Shown piece after piece: positions 7,553 to 13,615 of a stretch of 21,889 nucleotides of DNA. The translations under genes and the position numbers were made by a program. Numbering within the stretch: position 1 is the first letter of the stretch; every line of letters begins with the position of its first letter. The DNA is taken from the NCBI GenBank assembly GCA_002344215.1, contig DDSV01000050.1:1-21889 (forward strand), read 5' to 3'. The notes under the pieces are model-generated. The model saw only the letters and a list, made by a program, of their open reading frames with translations. It was not told where the DNA came from and made no database searches. The stretch comes from Akkermansiaceae bacterium UBA2381. GTDB lineage: Bacteria > Verrucomicrobiota > Verrucomicrobiia > Verrucomicrobiales > DEV007.

Positions 7553-8919
7553 AATCTCCTGTTCTACTTTCCCTAATTGTCTTCGGGTTCACGACATCCG
7601 CCATCTCGCAGGAGGCTGCCGCGGATTCTGTTGAGGCCTATCGCAAGTCCGCTGAATCAATTGACACGGATCTTCGAAAGGCTCTCGACGAGTTGGCCGC
7701 ATTGCGCGAGAAAATCGCCTCGGAGAAACCACCTCTATCAATCACCACGGAGAAGGTGGCTGCCGATCTTCGGGAGAAACGCCGTCAGGCTGATCTCGCT
7801 CGAACTTCCAAAGACGCTGCGGAGGCGGAGTTCACCAAAGCCGACAACGATCTCAAGGCCTGGCGTGATGAAAAACTCTATGTTGAAAGTCTCCTCATGG
7901 ACTTCAGTCGAACCTGGGAATCCAGCAAGGGCATTGCTGCAATTTCTGCACCGGGAGAGACTCCGGGGCCCGCCGATCTCTCAAATTCACTCGACCTCGC
8001 CGGTCTTGTCATCAATGAACTGAATCAAGGCGGCAAGCTGGGTAATATCCAGGGCGAAGTCGTGGGTCCGGATGGTCGCCTGGTCGCGGGCACCTTTTTG
8101 AAAGCCGGCCCGGTGCACTGGTTTCTTTCCGGGGACAAAGAACTAGCCGGTCTTGTCGGCGAGGGCCCTGATCTAAGTCCGCGACTTGTTAACACGAATG
8201 TTTCAAAAGCCGCTCTCGAATCGCTCATCAAGGGCGAGACGGCCGAACTCATCCTCGATCCCACCATGGGTTCGGCGGTTGCTCTGAGCGAGACCGAGAC
8301 CGATTTCCTTACCCACCTGAAGCAGGGCGGCTTCTGGGTCTGGCCCATTATCCTGCTCGCCCTCATCGCATTGGTTACCGCTGTCATCAAATGGATCCAG
8401 CTCGCACGAATCCGCGAATTTGGTTCAGCCTCGGTCAAACGCGTCCTCGACGCCCTCAATGCCGGCAATGAGTCCGATGCAATGAGCGCCGCAGGCACGA
8501 TCCAGCACCCCGCTCGAAACCTTCTTGAGCGAGGTATCCATCTGGTCACTGAAAATCCCAAGGCTTCCCGCGACGATCTTGAGGAAGCACTCTTCGAACA
8601 ATATCTCGAGGCAACTCCCCCGCTTCAGCGCGGACTCCCGCTCATCGCCATTGCATCGGCAACCGCTCCGCTCCTCGGGCTTCTTGGCACTGTCACGGGG
8701 ATGATGGAAACGTTTCGACTCATTACTGTCTTTGGATCGGGCGATGCGAAATCTCTTGCCTCCGGCATATCGGAGGCATTGATCACCACGGAGTTCGGAC
8801 TCGTTGTCGCCATTCCCGCCCTCATTGCCCACTCGCTCCTGTCGAGGAAGGTACAGGGAATCAAGTCATCCATGGAGATGACGAGTCTAGCGTTTCTCAA
8901 CGGGATTCGAACTTCATGA
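7549..8919 (+). CDS. TtpC-like long MotA/TolQ/ExbB proton-channel protein
   Basis: A 456-residue inner-membrane protein. A signal peptide (about 1-21) and a large periplasmic part come first: coiled coil 30-120, then a compact domain to about 255. An ExbB/TolQ channel domain follows, with membrane segments at about 262-284, 362-388 and 408-430. The family motif APLLGLLGTVTGMMETF is at 373-389, and the conserved Glu409 is in GISEALITTEFGL (compare ExbB Glu176). This two-part layout matches TtpC of Vibrio TonB2 systems, which is required there for energy transfer to receptors; I infer the same partnership here with the short ExbB, ExbD and TonB. ATGA overlaps join it to both neighbours. Confidence 0.88.
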   Translation: MKSPVLLSLIVFGFTTSAISQEAAADSVEAYRKSAESIDTDLRKALDELAALREKIASEKPPLSITTEKVAADLREKRRQADLARTSKDAAEAEFTKADNDLKAWRDEKLYVESLLMDFSRTWESSKGIAAISAPGETPGPADLSNSLDLAGLVINELNQGGKLGNIQGEVVGPDGRLVAGTFLKAGPVHWFLSGDKELAGLVGEGPDLSPRLVNTNVSKAALESLIKGETAELILDPTMGSAVALSETETDFLTHLKQGGFWVWPIILLALIALVTAVIKWIQLARIREFGSASVKRVLDALNAGNESDAMSAAGTIQHPARNLLERGIHLVTENPKASRDDLEEALFEQYLEATPPLQRGLPLIAIASATAPLLGLLGTVTGMMETFRLITVFGSGDAKSLASGISEALITTEFGLVVAIPALIAHSLLSRKVQGIKSSMEMTSLAFLNGIRTS

Positions 8920-9509
8920 GCTTAATCGGAAAGATCATGAATGAACTCAACCACCTCGGGAGCGGAGGAGGTTGGCTGTTCTGGGCCCTTGTCGCACTCG
9001 CCTTCGCCATCGCCTATGCGCTTTTGGGATTGTGGAATTCCCTGCGTTTCCCCGATGCGGTGCTGCTTTCCTCACGGGAATGGATAGACTTGCTCCGGGA
9101 TCCCTCCGGCCAAACCGGACCATACCACCGACTGAACGCCGAACTAAGAGTTGCGGCTGATCCCGGGCGTCGCCTTCAGGAGGCCGGTCAACGCCTCTTC
9201 TCCCGGGCTGACCATTTGTTTCCCTTCGCCTTTGTCATGATCAGTTCCGCTCCGCTCATCGGCCTGCTCGGCACTGTCTCCGGCATGTTCAAGACCTTCG
9301 GAGGCATGGCTACCAACACGACCGAATCTCCCATCGATGTCATCTCGGGAGGAATCTTTGAAGCACTCATTACCACCGAGACCGGACTCGTGATTGGCGT
9401 ACCCACTTTCATCATTTGCGCCTGGCTCAAAAGTCGTCACGAACTTCAGGTAATTCGTTTCCATCAACTCGAATCCCGCCTCCTTCAGGCGTTCTCCACC
9501 CAGTCCTGA
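8916..9509 (+). CDS. exbB: ExbB proton-channel protein (short form)
   Basis: A 197-residue MotA/TolQ/ExbB family protein of normal length for the short TonB2-type ExbB. Three membrane segments are visible at about 18-40, 101-125 and 151-170, with APLIGLLGTVSGMFKTFGG (112-130) and the conserved Glu149 in GIFEALITTETGL. With ExbD it would form the proton channel that powers TonB. It starts inside the stop of the preceding gene (ATGA at 8916-8919) and ends three bases before exbD. A second in-frame ATG lies seven codons in, but the coupled first ATG is preferred. Two ExbB-type genes side by side is the TonB2 arrangement rather than the E. coli exbBD one. Confidence 0.93.
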   Translation: MSLIGKIMNELNHLGSGGGWLFWALVALAFAIAYALLGLWNSLRFPDAVLLSSREWIDLLRDPSGQTGPYHRLNAELRVAADPGRRLQEAGQRLFSRADHLFPFAFVMISSAPLIGLLGTVSGMFKTFGGMATNTTESPIDVISGGIFEALITTETGLVIGVPTFIICAWLKSRHELQVIRFHQLESRLLQAFSTQS

Positions 9510-9512
9510 ATT

Positions 9513-9926
9513 ATGCCAAGACGATTCCAGAGACTCGGCGAACTCGACAGCGGAGTGAAGAGCGAGATCGACATTTCGCCCCTCATCGATGTGGTGTTTA
9601 TCCTCCTTATCTTCTTTATTGTCACCACGGTCTTCGTCGAAGAAACCGGGATCGAGGTGAACAAACCCCGCGCGGCAACCCAACAGGATCTTGAGAGGAA
9701 CAGCATTCTTCTCGGGGTCACCCGGACGGGGCAGGTCTTTTATGGCGGACGGGAGATCGGGATCGCCGGTGTTCGCTCGGTGGTCGGTCGTCTCCTCAAG
9801 CAGGATCCCATGCCGGTGATCATCCAGGCTGATCGCGAAACACCGACTGAAATGACCGTGTCTGTCCTCGACGAAGCCCGACTTGCCGGAGCGGAAAACG
9901 TATTTGTCTCCACCGTGAATGATTGA
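9513..9926 (+). CDS. exbD: ExbD biopolymer transport protein
   Basis: A 137-residue inner-membrane protein with a short cytoplasmic N-terminus, one membrane helix (about 23-42, PLIDVVFILLIFFIVTTVF) carrying the conserved channel Asp26, and a periplasmic domain containing the usual PVIIQADRETP stretch. Asp26 corresponds to the proton-path aspartate of ExbD/TolR. Only three bases separate it from exbB, and it overlaps tonB by eight bases. No clear Shine-Dalgarno precedes ATG 9513, so translation probably relies on coupling to exbB. Confidence 0.94.
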   Translation: MPRRFQRLGELDSGVKSEIDISPLIDVVFILLIFFIVTTVFVEETGIEVNKPRAATQQDLERNSILLGVTRTGQVFYGGREIGIAGVRSVVGRLLKQDPMPVIIQADRETPTEMTVSVLDEARLAGAENVFVSTVND

Positions 9927-10560
9927 TCACTCTGACAATCTGGCTGGTGGAGCCCTGAGACTCGCTGCTGCTTTCGGGCTCACCGTGGGACTTCTTCTCT
10001 TTTTAGTGGGAACGCGTCTCGTGCGCGAGAGCAACGCTCCGCTTTTGACCCTGACCAATCTCCAGACCATTGCCCCGGTCAGCCTCCCCGCACCTCCCCC
10101 GCCCCCTGCGGAAAGCACTCCGCCTCCGCCACCACCTCCTGAACTTCCGCGCTTGCAAATTGAACTGGATTCCCTTGCCCCGGCGGTAAAGGCTTCCCTT
10201 GTGCGAACACCGGATCTGAAACTTCAGCGCAGCGACTTCGCTCCTGAAACGGATGCGCCCCTCGCGCAGATGACCTTCTCCTCGGTCGATCTCGATTCAC
10301 AGCCTCGACTGGTCAACAGCCCTTCCGTGACTTACCCCTCCTCGCAGCGGAATGCGGGCGTGACTCAGGCGAAGGTAGTCCTTGAGGTCCTCATCAGTTC
10401 GGGCGGTATCGTCACGGTGAAACGAGTCCTTGAGAGCCCTCACGATGATTTTACGCAAATGGCCCGATCCTTTGCAACGCGAGCCCGGTTTACACCGCCG
10501 AAGAAAGACGGCAGACCGGTCAACGCCCTCTTCAAATGGCCTTTAATCCTCAAGTCCTGA
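9919..10560 (+). CDS. tonB: TonB energy transducer
   Basis: A 213-residue TonB: a single N-terminal membrane anchor (about 12-33), a proline-rich stretch (APPPPPAESTPPPPPPPE, about 57-74) that would span part of the periplasm, and a C-terminal TonB domain (about 125-213) with VTYPSSQRNAGVTQAKVVLEV and the ending FKWPLIL. The 'YPxxxRxxG' motif binds TonB boxes in the family. The anchor has no histidine, whereas E. coli TonB uses Ser16/His20 in its anchor with ExbB/ExbD; this loss is common in shorter TonB2-class proteins but worth noting. It overlaps exbD by eight bases and shares one base with the next gene (TGATG at 10558-10562), so it is translationally coupled at both ends. Confidence 0.92.
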   Translation: MIDHSDNLAGGALRLAAAFGLTVGLLLFLVGTRLVRESNAPLLTLTNLQTIAPVSLPAPPPPPAESTPPPPPPPELPRLQIELDSLAPAVKASLVRTPDLKLQRSDFAPETDAPLAQMTFSSVDLDSQPRLVNSPSVTYPSSQRNAGVTQAKVVLEVLISSGGIVTVKRVLESPHDDFTQMARSFATRARFTPPKKDGRPVNALFKWPLILKS

Positions 10561-11930
10561 TGCGCAACGTTTCCTGTCTTGTCTTTTCCATTGCCGTCAC
10601 GTCATTGACGGCGATCGCCGGACCGCTCCCCATCGACCCGCTCTGGAAGAGTGAGACTTTCCGCAAGTCAATCACCGCGAGCTATGGAATCGATTCACGC
10701 ATCGAACCCCGCATCACCGAGGACGAGGCCTTTTATCTCGACCAGTCTGCCGCCGCCATGGCGTCCAATGACCGGCTCAAGGCCATCAAGGTGCTGCTCG
10801 AATCCTCTCTCCTCGCGCAGAGTCCCGCGATGCTCTTCACTCTTGCATCGCTTGAATTCGAAGCGGAAAAGACTGACGAATCCGTAAAACACTTCGAGGC
10901 CGCCCTAAGCCAGTTTCCCAACTTCCGCGATGCCCATCGAAACTTCGCGGTCGTGCTCGTTCAAAGCGGAAAGTTCAAGGAGGCGAAATCCCATCTGATT
11001 CGGGCTCTTGAGCTGGGCGCCAATGATGGATTAACCGCCGGATTACTTGCCTACTGCCATTCGCTTGACGGTCACCATCAGGCCGCCCTTGATGCCTACC
11101 GCCTCGCCTTGCTCACCCAGCCCGAAGAACGGCAATGGAAACTCGGATCGGCCCAGGCCCTTCTCGCCCTCGGTCATTCCCGCGAGGCGGCCAGCATTCT
11201 CCAATCCCTCATCGATGCCACCCCGGGCGAATCGTCTCCCTGGCTGGTTCAGTCCGACGCGTGGATTGACCTCGACGAGGAACTTCGTGCCGTCGCCAAC
11301 CTTGAAATCGTCCATCGCAGCGGATCTCTCGAACCGAATGCGACCCTTTCACTCGGACACCTTTACCTTCAAAACGGATTGCCCGATCTCGCCCTTGATC
11401 GCTACCGTGCAGCGGTCACCGCACCCGAACCACCTCCGGCCTCCCGTGCCGTTGAAGCGCTTGAAATGTTCCTATCGAATTCCGAGTGGAGTCGTGGGAA
11501 AGAATTTTCCACCCTGCTCGAAGGTTCTGATTCCTACCGCAAAGACCTTGACCCGGCCACCGGCGACAAGACCCTACTCTCCCGCCTCAACCGCACGCGT
11601 GCCGTTATCGAACTGGAGACTGGCGATGCCGCAACCGGAGCAAAACGGATCGAGGAATGGTTGCAACGCGAACCTCTCGACGGTCAGGCAATTCTCCTCC
11701 TCGCCCGATTCCGTGAAGAAGGCGGAGAACGCGTTGAGGCGGAGATGCTCCTGGAGCAGGCCGCCCGCATTCCCGACTCCGCCGCCTCTGCCCATCTAGC
11801 CCATGGTCGACTCCTCGTCGCCGCCAATGACTTCGGGAAAGCCCTCGAGCATCTCGAAAAATCCCAGGAGCTCAATCCCAATGAGGCACTCGCCGAATAC
11901 ATCGTCGCGATTCGTGAGCTTGCTCCCTAG
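10560..11930 (+). CDS. Secreted TPR protein of the TonB2-type operon
   Basis: A 456-residue protein with a signal peptide (MRNVSCLVFSIAVTSLTAIA) followed by helical tetratricopeptide-like repeats over most of the chain; clear units lie at about 91-120, 122-153 and 157-188, with more near 330-456 (for example 'ASAHLAHGRLLVAANDFGKALEHLEKS', read in two parts across about 405-431). The segment SYGIDSRIEPRITEDE (41-56) looks like a conserved lead-in of TPR proteins ending TonB2 clusters; this is from memory. I placed the start at ATG 10560, which overlaps the tonB stop as TGATG and directly begins the signal peptide; an upstream in-frame ATG at 10536 would add eight residues inside tonB. A periplasmic scaffold for the TonB complex is the likely role, by context only. 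Confidence 0.83.
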   Translation: MRNVSCLVFSIAVTSLTAIAGPLPIDPLWKSETFRKSITASYGIDSRIEPRITEDEAFYLDQSAAAMASNDRLKAIKVLLESSLLAQSPAMLFTLASLEFEAEKTDESVKHFEAALSQFPNFRDAHRNFAVVLVQSGKFKEAKSHLIRALELGANDGLTAGLLAYCHSLDGHHQAALDAYRLALLTQPEERQWKLGSAQALLALGHSREAASILQSLIDATPGESSPWLVQSDAWIDLDEELRAVANLEIVHRSGSLEPNATLSLGHLYLQNGLPDLALDRYRAAVTAPEPPPASRAVEALEMFLSNSEWSRGKEFSTLLEGSDSYRKDLDPATGDKTLLSRLNRTRAVIELETGDAATGAKRIEEWLQREPLDGQAILLLARFREEGGERVEAEMLLEQAARIPDSAASAHLAHGRLLVAANDFGKALEHLEKSQELNPNEALAEYIVAIRELAP

Positions 11931-11955
11931 GATCAGTTCCGATACCATCCGGGAA

Positions 11956-12738
11956 ATGTTCTGCCGCCCTGCTTTTCCCCTTCTCCTTTCCGCCTTTTGG
12001 CTTCTGACTCCCGCTAAAACAGAAGCCGAATTGATTGAACATGCCGGCGCTTCATTCGTAGTCTACCGGGTCGATTCTAAATCAGAGAAGGTTGAACTCC
12101 ACCTGGCGGAGAAACCGGGCGAACCGAACACTTTTCCTAAGCTCGAGGCACGTCTGCAGCAGCAGGGGCGGCGACTCAAGTTCGCGATGAACTCCGGAAT
12201 CTTTGAAGGAACGTTTCTCCCGACAGGTCTTCATGTCGCTGGAGGTAAGGTGATCACCCCGCTTAATCTCGACGAGTTTGAGAAAACAAGCGACTCGCTC
12301 GTCACGCCCAATTTTTTCCTTAAGCCGAATGGAGTCTTTTTCATCCGTCGGGATGGCTCATCCGCGATCATCGAATCCCATCGCTACACCGCCCTCAATG
12401 AATCCCCCCTCCTCGCCACCCAGTCGGGACCGCTTCTGGTTGAGGAAGGACGAATTCATCCCGCTTTGTCCCGGGATTCGCCTAACGTCCGCTTCCGGAA
12501 TGGCGTTGGAGTGACCACCGATGGAGAGATCATCTTTGCCTGTTCATTGATCGAGAGCGAAACGGGCAGGTGTAACCTTTATCGATTCGCAGAACTTTTC
12601 CGGGAGAAACTCGACTGTCCCAATGCCCTCTATCTCGACGGGGAGATTTCCTACGTCTTTATCCGCGACCTTACCGGTCCGATTGTGGAAACGAATTTCT
12701 TCGCGGGAATTCTCGCAATCACGGAACCGGCACCGTAG
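11956..12738 (+). CDS. DUF2233 / YigE-like phosphodiester-glycosidase-family secreted protein
   Basis: A 260-residue protein with a signal peptide (about 1-24, ending TEA) and one domain resembling E. coli YigE and the NAGPA (phosphodiester glycosidase) family: KFAMNSGIFEGTFLPTGLHV (75-94), FLKPNGVFFI (121-130), ATQSGPLLVEEGRIHPA (154-170), RNGVGV (181-186) and NALYLDGE (223-230). NAGPA removes N-acetylglucosamine from phosphodiesters; the substrate of the bacterial group is not known to me. ATG 11956 lies 25 bases after the TPR stop on the same strand, so it is likely the last gene of the tonB operon. A longer upstream frame merely overlaps the TPR gene. Its last 20 bases overlap the end of a convergent gene on the other strand. 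Confidence 0.8.
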   Translation: MFCRPAFPLLLSAFWLLTPAKTEAELIEHAGASFVVYRVDSKSEKVELHLAEKPGEPNTFPKLEARLQQQGRRLKFAMNSGIFEGTFLPTGLHVAGGKVITPLNLDEFEKTSDSLVTPNFFLKPNGVFFIRRDGSSAIIESHRYTALNESPLLATQSGPLLVEEGRIHPALSRDSPNVRFRNGVGVTTDGEIIFACSLIESETGRCNLYRFAELFREKLDCPNALYLDGEISYVFIRDLTGPIVETNFFAGILAITEPAP

Positions 12739-13615
12739 CCTCTTCCGCCGGTGCGGATGTTTCGTCGATCTGACGTTTGCTGCTCATCCGAAAGTTCATC
12801 ACCGGACCCGCTGGATTATCGTCAATCTTCACTCCGGGAGTGGCGGGTTCTTCCGATGCTTCAACCCCGGATGATTCAAGCACTTTATCTCCGCCGGGAG
12901 TCACCGCCGGTTCAATTGATGCGAAACTAACCGGGAAGAGAATTCCCGACGCCCCTATGCCCTCCTCGGAACGGGGGAGATCGCTTTCTTTGACAAATTG
13001 GGTCGTCCCCCGATCATCGCTCGTCCGCGCGTAGCTGGCCCGCCGATTTCTCTCTTTGTAGTCGATCTGGGCATTGACCCATTCGATGCTGGATTCGAGG
13101 CGCTGGTATTGAGAATCAACCGCCGTTCGAAACTCGGCCGGCTTTTTGGCGATGATATCATCGAGGAGTGACTTTGCCATATCGAGTGTAGAGAGCGATG
13201 CTTCAAATTCGTTTCGAAAACGCTGAGCCTGCCCGAGTTCGAGGGACTCGATGAAATCGAGATACTTCATCATCACGGCGTGCTCATCTGAGGCAAGACG
13301 CGACTCTGCCTCGGCGATCGTCTGCTCAAGCTTCTCAGAGCGGTAGGCAATCAGTTCCGGTTCGAAATCAGGATACCGGGAGGCCAATTCGATGATCTGC
13401 CGGTGTGATTCAAGATAGCTCCCCATCGCCAGCGGCCATTGGTTAGCCGCCGCCAGTCTCTCACCTGTCTGCATCCAACCGAACACCGATACCCACCTTG
13501 CCGCCGGGTCATTCTCTTCAGAAAATGCCGGCGAAAACGATAAGGAAAGAAAGATGGTTCCCGCGGCGAAGGCAACTGCGAGCATCCCCCTCCCGCGCTG
13601 ATTTTTCTTCCCCAT
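12719..13615 (-). CDS. Exported helical protein of unknown function, downstream of the FHA-GrpE gene
   Basis: A 298-residue protein. A basic N-terminus and hydrophobic segment (about 10-31, ending AFS) indicate export or a membrane anchor. Residues about 38-185 are helical and TPR-like (RLAAANQWPLAMGSYLES; MMKYLDFIESLELGQAQRF). The last 100 residues are Pro/Glu/Ser-rich and probably disordered. I do not recognise a named family; it feels like a lineage-restricted verrucomicrobial protein. ATG 13615 overlaps the stop of the upstream FHA gene (TGATG) and has GGGGAG nine bases before it; an in-frame TTG at 13618 is a less likely start. Co-translation with the FHA-GrpE protein suggests a shared process. 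Its 3' end overlaps the convergent DUF2233 gene by 20 bases. Confidence 0.75.
   Translation of the reverse strand: MGKKNQRGRGMLAVAFAAGTIFLSLSFSPAFSEENDPAARWVSVFGWMQTGERLAAANQWPLAMGSYLESHRQIIELASRYPDFEPELIAYRSEKLEQTIAEAESRLASDEHAVMMKYLDFIESLELGQAQRFRNEFEASLSTLDMAKSLLDDIIAKKPAEFRTAVDSQYQRLESSIEWVNAQIDYKERNRRASYARTSDDRGTTQFVKESDLPRSEEGIGASGILFPVSFASIEPAVTPGGDKVLESSGVEASEEPATPGVKIDDNPAGPVMNFRMSSKRQIDETSAPAEEATVPVP

Noticed and set aside
11047..11799. 250-codon frame inside the TPR gene
   Set aside because: Ser/Pro/Arg-rich product typical of a shifted frame; the TPR frame fits the coupled operon.
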